A DNA stretch of 64,000 bases from Microvirga sp. TS319. GTDB taxonomy: Bacteria; Pseudomonadota; Alphaproteobacteria; Rhizobiales; Beijerinckiaceae. Position 1 is the stretch's first letter; each line of letters begins with the position of its first letter. A program made the translations under genes and the position numbers. The notes under the pieces were generated by a model, which did not search any database, was not told where the DNA came from, and worked only from the letters and a program-made list of their open reading frames with translations. The DNA lies in assembly GCF_041276405.1 (NCBI RefSeq), contig NZ_JBGGGT010000002.1, forward strand, positions 1,649,001 to 1,713,000. The letters are read 5' to 3'. This document shows positions 46,758 to 54,603 of the stretch, piece by piece.

Positions 46758-47486
46758 ATGAATCGATTTCTCGTAGCTCTCGGTGCCATTGTTGCGGGAG
46801 CCTTGCTCGTGCCAGGAGAAGCTGCGGCGCAGCGAGGCGGCGGCTCTCACGGAGGCGGCGGCTTTGGCGGAGGCGGCGGCGGCGGACGCATCGGCGGCGG
46901 CGGCTTTGGTGGAGGCGGCGGCGGCGGACGCATCGGCGGCGTCTTCGGAGGTGGATTCGGCGCAAGCCGCGTGGGCGGTTTCGGCGACTCGAGTTTTTTC
47001 TTTCCTCAGGGCGGGGGACGCTCCTTCGGCGGAAATTCGCTTCGCACGGGCAGTATCGGCTACGGGCCGCGCGTCGGCGTGGAAGGCGGCGGCGTGATTC
47101 GGCAGGGCTTCGTCCCTGGAACATTCCGCTCTCAGGCCGGGTTCGCACCGGGAGCCATTGAGGGGCCGAGGGGAAACTTCCGGCCCGGCATCGGCACCTA
47201 TCCGGGCCGCCCCGGCTATTATCCGCGTTATGGCTGGAACTATCCGCGATATGGATGGCGCTACCGGAACGGCTATGGCTACTATGGCTGGGGCTATCCC
47301 TATTACGGCCTGGCGGTCGGGGCCTTGGGCTATCCGTATGACGCCGATTACGACTACTACGACTATAACGACAATCCGTATTACAATGTAACCTACGGCA
47401 ACGATTGCCGCTGGGTGCTTCGTCGCGTCGTCGGTCCCAATGGCGGTATCGTAACCGGGCGCGTCTGGGCCTGCGATGTCTATTGA
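46758..47486 (+). CDS. Secreted Gly/Tyr-rich protein, 242 aa
   Basis: ATG 46758 after GGGAGGG. Signal peptide to about AAAQRG (residue 25). Then Gly-rich tandem blocks (GGGGFGGGGGGGRIG twice, about 30-60), a middle part, a Tyr/Gly/Trp-rich region (PGYYPRYGWNYPRYGWRY) and a conserved-looking end NDCRWVLRRVVGPNGGIV with VWACDVY. The end resembles small secreted alphaproteobacterial proteins with a Cys-x-Trp...Cys tail. Likely cell-surface or periplasmic; function unknown. Confidence 0.75.
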   Translation: MNRFLVALGAIVAGALLVPGEAAAQRGGGSHGGGGFGGGGGGGRIGGGGFGGGGGGGRIGGVFGGGFGASRVGGFGDSSFFFPQGGGRSFGGNSLRTGSIGYGPRVGVEGGGVIRQGFVPGTFRSQAGFAPGAIEGPRGNFRPGIGTYPGRPGYYPRYGWNYPRYGWRYRNGYGYYGWGYPYYGLAVGALGYPYDADYDYYDYNDNPYYNVTYGNDCRWVLRRVVGPNGGIVTGRVWACDVY

Positions 47487-47524
47487 AACGTCGCGATGTC
47501 GGCGGGATGATTGAGAGACGTGCG

Positions 47525-47561
47525 CCAGCGCGGGCGAGGATTCAATTCTCGCCTGCGCTGG
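47525..47561 (+). terminator. Long hairpin after the Gly/Tyr-rich gene
   Basis: CCAGCGCGGGCGAG (47525-47538) pairs with CTCGCCTGCGCTGG (47548-47561) with one mismatch, loop of 9 nt, followed by ATTTCC. A strong stem with a weak T run, 39 bp past the stop codon. Confidence 0.6.
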
Positions 47562-47611
47562 ATTTCCCTGCCAATCATCGCGCGTGCGGATCCGTTGTTC
47601 GGCGGGTCGCC

Positions 47612-47727
47612 TAGCGCATCGTGCGGAAAACCGGGTCCGGTTTTCCGCTCAAACGATGCGCTCCTCCAGGAGGAAGTATCGGATTCAATCCCAAAAGTGG
47701 CCTCCACTTTTGAGTCCGATGCTCTAG
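47612..47727 (+). repeat. Two-hairpin intergenic repeat, family A
   Basis: TAGCGCATCGTGCGGAAAACC...GGTTTTCCGCTCAAACGATGCG, then GAAGTATCGGATTC...GAGTCCGATGCTCTAG. Complete, with TAG/CTAG at both ends. The right-hand CTA is the stop codon (TAG, minus strand) of the next gene. Confidence 0.9.
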
Positions 47728-48275
47728 CGGAAGCGACGGTAGGCTACACGTGTGCCGCCAACGAAGCGCGCGCCGCCAACGCGCGGGCCAACGAAGCGTG
47801 CGCCGCCAAAGCGCGGGCCATAAAAGCCGCGATAGGCACCATAGTAGCGAGGTCCCCAGAAGGCGCGCCGTGGATAGAAGCGCGGGCCGAAATAGGCCCT
47901 GCGCGGGAAGACGTAGCCGGGCGAATAATAGACAGGCGGCCGGTAATAGTACGCGGGGGCGTAATAATTGTACCCCGGCCAGGGCCCATAATAGCCGTAG
48001 CCGTAACCCGGATAGCCCCATCCGTAAGCAGGAGTCGTCGCAGCGGCTGTGAGCAGACCCCCGAGGATCGCTCCGCCGACCAGACCTGCGGCCACACCGC
48101 CTCCGCCCCAGCCCCAGCCGCCGCGCCAGCCTCCCCAACCGCCGCGCCAGCCTCCGCCCCAGCCTCCGTGCCAGCCTCCGCCCCAACCACCACCTCTCCA
48201 GCGTTGTGCATTCGCCGTTTCGATGCTGCCGGTCACCATGAGGATGGCGACGGCGACCGTTGCAAGTTTGCGCAT
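47724..48275 (-). CDS. Secreted Gly/Trp/Tyr-rich protein, 183 aa
   Basis: ATG 48275 after GGGAGG. Signal peptide to about TANAQR (residue 24), a GGW repeat region (about 25-58), one hydrophobic Gly-zipper (VAAGLVGGAILGGLLTAAA), a Tyr/Pro/Gly-rich stretch and an Arg/Phe-rich tail (PRRAYFGPRFYPRRAFWG). Similar in style but not in sequence to the convergent protein at 46758. Possibly envelope-associated. The stop TAG is the end of a repeat. Confidence 0.72.
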   Translation of the reverse strand: MRKLATVAVAILMVTGSIETANAQRWRGGGWGGGWHGGWGGGWRGGWGGWRGGWGWGGGGVAAGLVGGAILGGLLTAAATTPAYGWGYPGYGYGYYGPWPGYNYYAPAYYYRPPVYYSPGYVFPRRAYFGPRFYPRRAFWGPRYYGAYRGFYGPRFGGARFVGPRVGGARFVGGTRVAYRRFR

Positions 48276-48456
48276 GTCAGCCTCCCTGACGCATCGTGCG
48301 GTACCGGAGGTCCGCGTCAGCGGAACATGGCTCCGGCGCATCGCACCAGGTTACCTCACTCAGGCACTCACGCTTGATGAAATGGGACAGGTCCTTGACA
48401 ATTTGGGCCACTCTCCCGGCTCTGCAGCCATTCCTGACACGGGAGCCGAAGCAGCC

Positions 48457-48568
48457 TAGAGCATCAGGCGAAAAGTGGACCCGGTTCTCTGCTCAAACGA
48501 TGCGCTCTTTCTAGGAAGGGGGCATCGATCCCAAAAGTGGATTCCACTTTTCGCGTCCGATGCTCTAG
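48457..48568 (+). repeat. Two-hairpin intergenic repeat, family A
   Basis: TAGAGCATCAGGCGAAAAGTGG...CTCTGCTCAAACGATGCG, then GGGGCATCGATCCC...CGCGTCCGATGCTCTAG. A further partial unit lies at 48290-48352. The right-hand CTA is the stop of the next (minus-strand) gene. Confidence 0.85.
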
Positions 48569-49149
48569 GCATTCACGCTGGCGCGGCGTGCCCGCAGAGC
48601 GACGGTCTCCATCTGAACCATGGTGCGGTCGGGCTGGATGGACAGGGTCATCGACGCTTCATCGGCCATCCTGATCGCGACATCGGCAAGCCGCTGAAAA
48701 CTTTTCAGGCTCTGATCGAGATTGTCGAAGGCAAGGGAACTCTGGATGGCGAGAAACTCGTCCGTCGAGCGGCAGCAGACGAGTGCGTTGAAACTGTCGA
48801 GGTTTCGCGTCAATCGTCTCTGATGGAAGCGGAGCCATTCGCGGGAGAGCTCTTCGAAGGCCCCGGCGAGAACAGTGCCGGTTTCGGCGACCGCCCGTAG
48901 CCCCCGAACCGATTCTTCCATCTTCCGCTGGGCTTCTCCGTCGCTACCGGAGCCGCCGTTCGTGAGCTGGCGGGATGAGTGCCGGGCCAGTTCCGGCATC
49001 GCGCGGGCACTGGTCTCCACCGTCTCCTGCAGAGTGCGTGCAATGGTTTGCAGGCTTTCGATGCTGGCGCGGAGCGCACCGGCGATGTCGTTCGTCATCC
49101 GTTGCGCGGTCTCGTTCGGCTCAAGAGTCAGCTTCGCCTCTTCCCTCAT
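48565..49149 (-). CDS. Phasin family protein, 194 aa
   Basis: Fully helical. The phasin_2 pattern is clear in the C-terminal half: EELSREWLRFHQRRLTRNLD, CRSTDEFLAIQSSLAFDNLDQ (read in parts) and SFQRLADVAIRMADEAS. The N-terminal half is a weaker helical repeat (IESLQTIARTLQETVETSARAM in parts). Likely coats PHB granules. It is larger than the two 113-aa phasin-like proteins. The TAG stop belongs to a repeat. Confidence 0.8.
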   Translation of the reverse strand: MREEAKLTLEPNETAQRMTNDIAGALRASIESLQTIARTLQETVETSARAMPELARHSSRQLTNGGSGSDGEAQRKMEESVRGLRAVAETGTVLAGAFEELSREWLRFHQRRLTRNLDSFNALVCCRSTDEFLAIQSSLAFDNLDQSLKSFQRLADVAIRMADEASMTLSIQPDRTMVQMETVALRARRASVNA

Positions 49150-49515
49150 CGGCTTCCATCCTCTCTCAACGAATTCGTGATTGCTGTCCTGGAGGTCCCT
49201 CGTCGGCCGTCATCCAAAGTCGCTTGCAAGGTCGCTTGCAAAGGTCGCTTGGGCAAGCGGGATGAAGCTGGAAGTGCTCGTGCCTTAGGCTCACCGGCCC
49301 AGCCTGGGTCAGAATTGTCCTGACAGGGCGAACGAGCCCGCCGCACGTGCGCGACGGGGTCCCGGCATGTGAAACATGAACGAACTATTCCGCCACCTTA
49401 GATCTGCAGAGGATGCGTCGCTTGACCGATACGGACAATCTCTTGACAGTTCGGGCCGCCGAGACGGGCAATAGGTCACAATGGCCTGGATGGGCGGGAG
49501 TTGGCGCATGACCTC
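49150..49515. other. 366-bp region without a gene
   Basis: Between the phasin start and the end of the ABC permease gene. Contains a short direct repeat AAGGTCGCTTG at 49216-49250. No supported frame, repeat copy or terminator was recognised. Confidence 0.4.
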
Positions 49516-51171
49516 TTAGAGAAGGGCGCTTTCCTTCCGGCCTGACAGATGGAAGGCTGCGTAGACGGCAACGACCGTCATCGTCAGAAGGATCGTCGAA
49601 AGGGCCGATGCGGTGCCGTATTCGCCGTCCATGACCGAGAGATAAATTCGCACCGGCATGGTGATGGTGCTGCCCACATAGAGCACCAGCGAGGACGACA
49701 GCTCGTTCATGGCCGTGACGAAGCTCATGAGAGCCCCGGCCATGATGCCTGGCAGGATCAGCGGTACCGTCACCTTCAGGAAGGCCTTGCCCGGGGAATA
49801 GCCGAGGCTCACGGCCGCATCCTCGAGGTTGGGACCGACCTGCTTCAAGGCGGCCGCGACCGAGCGCGCCGAGTAGGGAAGGCGCCGGACGAAGACCGCC
49901 ATGATGATGATGAGACCCGTTCCGGTCAAAGCGAGCGGTGGCTCGTTGAAGCGGGTGATGAAGGCGATGCCCATGACGATGCCGGGCACCACGTAAGGCA
50001 CCATCAGAAGGGCGTCGAGCGCGCCCGTCGCGATTCCGGGACGTCGGGAAATGAGGTAGCCGATCAGGGTTCCCGTAATGACGATGGCCACCACGGCGAC
50101 GGAGGAGAAGATCAGGGTATTCCAGATCGGATCCGAGACCGTCGAGATGACGCGCTCGTAGCTCTGCAGGCTCACGCCGGGCTGAAACACCGGCCCGCTC
50201 GTGCGGCGGAACGAGAACAGCACCACGATGATGGCCGGGAGCGCGCCGATGATCACGATGGCGTAGGCGAGGGCATGAAGGCCCGCCGCCTTGAGGCCCC
50301 GGATATGCTTGCGTTCCGGCTTCTTGATCAGATTGCTGTGATAGACGTTCTTGCGAAGAACCCAGCGTTGCCCGAAGACGACGATCATCGAGAGAACGAT
50401 CAGCGCGATGCTCAGCGCCGAGGCCATTCCCGGATTGCCGCCCACTTCGCTGCCGTAGAGATTGAAGGCCTCCGTGGCCAGCACGTTGAAATCGCGCCCG
50501 ATTATGCGCGGGGTGCCGAAATCGGCGATGGAAAGAACGAAGGTGAGAAGCGCGCTCGCCGAGATCGCCGGCAGAATCAGCGGAAGCGTGATCGTGAAGA
50601 GGCGCTTGAACGGGGACACGCCGAGGCTCTCCGCCGCTTCTTCGACGGAGCGGTTGATCGATGCGAGCGCGCCTGAAGTGATCAGGAAGACATGCGGGAA
50701 GAACTTGAAGGCGAAGACGAGGATCACTCCCGCCGCGCCGTAGAGAGGCGGAATGGAAATGCCGATTTCCGCGAGCCCCTTGCGCACCACGCCGCTTGCG
50801 CCGAACAGCACGATCCATGCATAGGCGCCGATGAAGGGAGGCGAGACCAGGGCCACCACGGCAAGCGTTTGAATGAGGGCGCGGCCGTAGATGTGAAAGC
50901 GCGTCGTCACGAAGGCGAGGGTGACGCCGAGAACGAGGGCGCCCGCCATGCCGCCGAAGCCGGCGAGCAGGGTGTTTCCGATGGCGCGCTGATAGGCTTT
51001 GACGGTCGCGATCTCGACATAATGGACGAACGAGAAGGCCCCCGTATCGTTGTCGATCAGGCTGGCGCGAAGGACCGACGACAAGGGCCAGATCAGCAGC
51101 GCGATGAGGATCACCCAGGCTGCGATCAGCACGAAGGTCCAGATGTCGAAGCGAACGCGCCGTTTCATCAT
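49516..51171 (-). CDS. ABC transporter permease, fused two-unit type (FbpB/PhnU-like)
   Basis: 551 aa with about twelve transmembrane segments. Two copies of the coupling (EAA) loop are visible: EEAAESLGVSPFKRLFTITLP (residues about 190-210, split here) and EDAAVSLGYSPGKAFLKVTLP-like EDAAVSLGYSPGKAF. That is the fused permease of the Fe3+/2-aminoethylphosphonate/hexose-phosphate importer group. Start overlaps the ATPase stop by 4 bp. Works with the proteins at 51168 and 52353. Confidence 0.9.
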   Translation of the reverse strand: MMKRRVRFDIWTFVLIAAWVILIALLIWPLSSVLRASLIDNDTGAFSFVHYVEIATVKAYQRAIGNTLLAGFGGMAGALVLGVTLAFVTTRFHIYGRALIQTLAVVALVSPPFIGAYAWIVLFGASGVVRKGLAEIGISIPPLYGAAGVILVFAFKFFPHVFLITSGALASINRSVEEAAESLGVSPFKRLFTITLPLILPAISASALLTFVLSIADFGTPRIIGRDFNVLATEAFNLYGSEVGGNPGMASALSIALIVLSMIVVFGQRWVLRKNVYHSNLIKKPERKHIRGLKAAGLHALAYAIVIIGALPAIIVVLFSFRRTSGPVFQPGVSLQSYERVISTVSDPIWNTLIFSSVAVVAIVITGTLIGYLISRRPGIATGALDALLMVPYVVPGIVMGIAFITRFNEPPLALTGTGLIIIMAVFVRRLPYSARSVAAALKQVGPNLEDAAVSLGYSPGKAFLKVTVPLILPGIMAGALMSFVTAMNELSSSLVLYVGSTITMPVRIYLSVMDGEYGTASALSTILLTMTVVAVYAAFHLSGRKESALL

Positions 51172-52241
51172 GGCCGTCCCGCCTCGATCACGTCGCCATT
51201 GGGGCGGAAGAGGGCGATCTTCGAAAACGGAAGCCGGATCTCGACGGAACGCCCTTCCATCGCGATGAAGTCGTGTGCCGGATCGGCCACCTGGGCCACG
51301 ATCTCGCCGGCCTCGGTCTTGAGGGTATAATGAGCCTCGCGGCCGAGGAAGGTGACCTTCATCACCTCGCCCTTCAGGGTGATCGTCTCGCCCGGCGCTG
51401 CCTCGAGAGACAACAGCACGTTCTCCGGCCGGATGGCGACTTCGACCGTGCCCGCCTCCCCGGAAGGATAGGCGATCGACTGGCCGCCGACGGTCAGGCG
51501 TCCGTCCTCGAGGCGCCCCGGAAGGAAATTCATGGTGCCGACGAAGGAGGCCGCGAACCGGCGCAGGGGCTTGCGGTAGATCTCGAACGGGGTTCCGATC
51601 TGCTCGACATGACCCTTGTTCATCACGCAGATGCGGTCGGAGACGGCAAGAGCCTCCTCCTGGTCGTGCGTGACGTAGATCGTCGTGATGCCCAGGCGCC
51701 GCTGGATGTCGCGGATATCTTCCCGCAGCTCGATACGCAGTTTCGCATCGAGGTTCGAGAGCGGCTCGTCCATGAGCAGAAGGGTCGGGCGGATCGCCAT
51801 CGCACGGGCGAGGCCGATGCGCTGCTGCTGCCCGCCCGACATCTCCGCCGGAAGGCGGTTCTGATAGCCGTCGAGGCGCACCATCTTGAGGCTTTCGGCC
51901 ACCCGCGCCTCGATCTCGCTTTTGGGAAGCGAGCGGGCCTTGAGACCGAAGGCGACGTTGTCCGCAACCGAAAGGTGTGGAAAGACCGCGTAATCCTGGA
52001 ACACCATGCCGATGTCGCGCTTGTGCGCGGGCTTGTGGTCGATCCGCTCTCCGTTGACGACGATGTCGCCCCGATCCTGATGCTGAAAGCCCGCAATGGT
52101 GCGCAGAAGTGTGGTCTTGCCGCAGCCGCTGGGACCCAGAAGCGTGAAGAATTCCCCCGATGCGATGTCGAGATCGATGCTTTCCAGGACCCGAACGTCC
52201 TTGTAGCTCTTGGCCAGCCCCTGGATCTTCAAATCGGCCAC
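51168..52241 (-). CDS. ABC transporter ATP-binding protein (FbpC/PotA-like)
   Basis: 357 aa from GTG 52241, 7 nt after AAGGGAG; an upstream GTG (52268) lacks a binding site. Walker A LGPSGCGKTT, Q-loop FQDYAVFPHL, signature MSGGQQQRIGLARA, Walker B LLLMDEPLSNLD, switch His in YVTHDQEEAL. The C-terminal third is a TOBE domain (VEVAIRPENVLLS). Divergent from the binding-protein gene. Confidence 0.92.
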   Translation of the reverse strand: MADLKIQGLAKSYKDVRVLESIDLDIASGEFFTLLGPSGCGKTTLLRTIAGFQHQDRGDIVVNGERIDHKPAHKRDIGMVFQDYAVFPHLSVADNVAFGLKARSLPKSEIEARVAESLKMVRLDGYQNRLPAEMSGGQQQRIGLARAMAIRPTLLLMDEPLSNLDAKLRIELREDIRDIQRRLGITTIYVTHDQEEALAVSDRICVMNKGHVEQIGTPFEIYRKPLRRFAASFVGTMNFLPGRLEDGRLTVGGQSIAYPSGEAGTVEVAIRPENVLLSLEAAPGETITLKGEVMKVTFLGREAHYTLKTEAGEIVAQVADPAHDFIAMEGRSVEIRLPFSKIALFRPNGDVIEAGRP

Positions 52242-52352
52242 ACCCGGCTCCCTTGTTGGTTTATCCACGCCCCGGAAAGCTCTGACTTTACAAAAGTTAC
52301 CGCCTTCAGCAACATGCCTTTACCTGGCTAACGAATTCCCCGGGAGGATTTT

Positions 52353-53324
52353 ATGTTGAAAGTCGGACTGACCGCGGGCGTGCTGCTCGCGTCTCTCACA
52401 GCTGCGGCCATGGCCCAGGACAAGACCGTCGTGGTCTATACCGCTCATAAGGCATCCATCGTCGATGCACTAGTGCCGAAGTTCGAGAAGGAAACCGGCA
52501 TCAAGGTCGATGTGGTGAAGGCCGGATCAGGCGACATCATCAAGCGCGTCAAGGCCGAATCCACATCCGCGAAGGCGGACGTGATCTGGAGCATCGGCGG
52601 CGAGCAGCTGGAGGACAACAAGGACCTGCTGGCGGTCTACAAGCCGAAGGAGGACGATGCCATTCTGACGACCTACAAGGTCAGCCCTGAATGGATTCCC
52701 TATACGGGTATTCTGCTCGTCATGGCGGTCAACAACAAGGAGTTGAAGCCTGCCGACTATCCCAAGACCTGGGCGGAACTCGGCGATCCCAAGTGGAAGG
52801 GCAAGATTTCCTCCGCCCGCGCCGACACGTCCGGCTCCAGCTTCCAGCAGCTCGCGACCGTGCTGATCGGTCATGGCGACAAGGGCTGGGACGTCTACAA
52901 CAAGATTCTCGCCAACACGAATCTGTCGGATTCCTCTGGCGCCGTTCCGCGCTACGTCAACGACGGCGAGGCGCTCGTGGGCCTGACCCTCGAGGACAAC
53001 GCCCTCGATTACGTGAAGGGCGGCGGCAATGTCGCGATCGTCTATCCTGAAGACGGATCGTCGACGGTGGCCGACGGCGTCGCTCTGGTGAAGGGCGCGC
53101 CGCACGCGGATAACGGCAAGGTGTTCATCGATTGGCTTCTCTCGAAGCCCGTGCAGGAGCAGCTCGTCTCCGAAATCGGGCGTCGCTCGGTCCGCAAGGA
53201 CGTGACCGGCTCCGGTCTCAAGCCCATCGGCGAAATCAAGCTCGTTGACTACGACATCAAGAAGGTGGCACAGAGCCGCAACGATTGGGTCGCCAAGTGG
53301 AAGTCGGCTCTTCAGAATCGTTGA
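52353..53324 (+). CDS. ABC transporter substrate-binding protein (FbpA/AfuA-like)
   Basis: 323 aa, signal peptide to AAAMAQD (residue 21-22). Cluster D/FbpA fold: TVVVYTAHKASIVDALVPKFE, WAELGDPKWKGKIS, VAIVYPEDGSSTVADGVALVKGAP and FIDWLLSKPVQEQLVSE, read in parts. The last block is close in style to AfuA, which binds sugar phosphates, and to phosphonate- and iron-binding relatives. Which ligand it takes cannot be read. Divergent from the ATPase gene; ribosome site GGGAGG at 52340. Confidence 0.88.
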   Translation: MLKVGLTAGVLLASLTAAAMAQDKTVVVYTAHKASIVDALVPKFEKETGIKVDVVKAGSGDIIKRVKAESTSAKADVIWSIGGEQLEDNKDLLAVYKPKEDDAILTTYKVSPEWIPYTGILLVMAVNNKELKPADYPKTWAELGDPKWKGKISSARADTSGSSFQQLATVLIGHGDKGWDVYNKILANTNLSDSSGAVPRYVNDGEALVGLTLEDNALDYVKGGGNVAIVYPEDGSSTVADGVALVKGAPHADNGKVFIDWLLSKPVQEQLVSEIGRRSVRKDVTGSGLKPIGEIKLVDYDIKKVAQSRNDWVAKWKSALQNR

Positions 53325-53354
53325 GCCGCCACCGCTTGAGGTCATGAAGCCGAC

Positions 53355-54347
53355 ATGCTGATCGAAGCATTTTCCGAGGCGAAGAATCCTGCTGCGCCTC
53401 ATGCCAACGAGGACCAGATCGTCATCCTGCCGGGTCGCGCCTATGCGGTCATCGACGGGGTCACGGATCGCCTCGGCACCCGCTACCAGGGAATGCTCTC
53501 CGGTCAGTATGCGGCCGTGACCGTCAAGCGCGCGCTCGAACACATGCTGAGCGCGCCCGAAGCGCGCATGGACGGCATTGCCGTCGTCCATGCGCTGACG
53601 GCGGAAATCGCCGCCGCCTACAAGGCGTTCGGGACGGCCGAAAAGGTCCTTACGGACTGGAACCTGCGTCTCTCGGCGGCACTGGCCCTCGTGCTCGTTC
53701 AGGCCGAGACGGTGGATGTGATCCTCGTCGGCGACAGCGGCGTGCGCATCAACGGCGAACACATTCTGCGGATGGAGAAGGATCTCGACCTGATCACGTC
53801 CATCCTGCGGCGGCAGGCCTGGCCCGTGATCGGACAGAAGACCTCCGATCCCGAAAAGCAGGAACTGGTCTCCCGCCGCGTCACCTGGCACGGCACGCGC
53901 CAGCCTCTCGACGCCGTCGCCGATACCCTCGATGCCGACGATATGGCTCTCATCGAGAGCCGCGCCATCGCGGCCAACCGCGAGGCGCTCCCGCATGTGG
54001 CCCTGGCCGATATCGAGAACCTGGTGCGGGGCGGTATCGTCAACGCGCAAGGCGGCTATCAGAACAACGGCTCCCTGCAGCTCGGCTACCCCTGCATCGA
54101 TGGATTCGAAGTGCCGCAGCACATGATCAGGATCGAGCGGTTTCCGCGCTCTGAGGTCAGGACGGTCGAGATCTATTCGGACGGCTACTTCAAGCCTGGC
54201 GACGGGTTCGGTGTGGCGGCATGGGAAAAGGCGTTCGACGAGGCCGAGCGGGAGGATCCCGCGAAGGTGCTCCTCTACTCTTCGCCGAAGGGATCCACGT
54301 CATCCCATTGGGCCGACGACAGGACTTATCTCGCAGTCAAATTCTGA
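53355..54347 (+). CDS. PP2C-like phosphatase domain protein
   Basis: 330 aa, no signal peptide, 30 nt after the binding-protein gene. PP2C-type motifs: NEDQIVIL (residues 19-26), AVIDGVTD (about 32-39), VDVILVGDSGVRI and, at the end, ADDRTYLAVKF, so the metal-binding Asp residues are in place. Most PP2C proteins are Ser/Thr phosphatases. Genetic linkage to a transporter for possibly phosphorylated solutes raises the option that it acts on the imported compound (inference). Confidence 0.72.
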   Translation: MLIEAFSEAKNPAAPHANEDQIVILPGRAYAVIDGVTDRLGTRYQGMLSGQYAAVTVKRALEHMLSAPEARMDGIAVVHALTAEIAAAYKAFGTAEKVLTDWNLRLSAALALVLVQAETVDVILVGDSGVRINGEHILRMEKDLDLITSILRRQAWPVIGQKTSDPEKQELVSRRVTWHGTRQPLDAVADTLDADDMALIESRAIAANREALPHVALADIENLVRGGIVNAQGGYQNNGSLQLGYPCIDGFEVPQHMIRIERFPRSEVRTVEIYSDGYFKPGDGFGVAAWEKAFDEAEREDPAKVLLYSSPKGSTSSHWADDRTYLAVKF

Positions 54348-54603
54348 AATCCGGCGGACCTTTCGCTGGTGAAAAAAGCCGGAATTCGCGCCAGACGTTG
54401 TCATTTCGGATCGCGGCAGGCTTGTTCACACCCATCGGCGGGCCGGTATCTTCCGCCATCATATTGAAATAGTTTGTTGATCTTGATGTCTTCTCGAAGT
54501 GTGGCAAACTTTGGGTTGGCTCGTCCTGGATTTCGCCTTATTTCGACGCGAAGTCTCGGCATCGTCGAAAAGTTCATTTCTGTCATTTGTCATTAGGGTG
54601 ATC

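Noticed and set aside
46850..46940. Possible CRISPR-like or tandem repeat array in the Gly-rich gene
   Set aside because: The DNA repeats follow from Gly/Ala codons within the coding frame; there are no spacers.
54479..54492. FixK/FNR-like TTGATCTTGATGTC upstream of tamA
   Set aside because: Only the left half matches TTGAT-N4-ATCAA.
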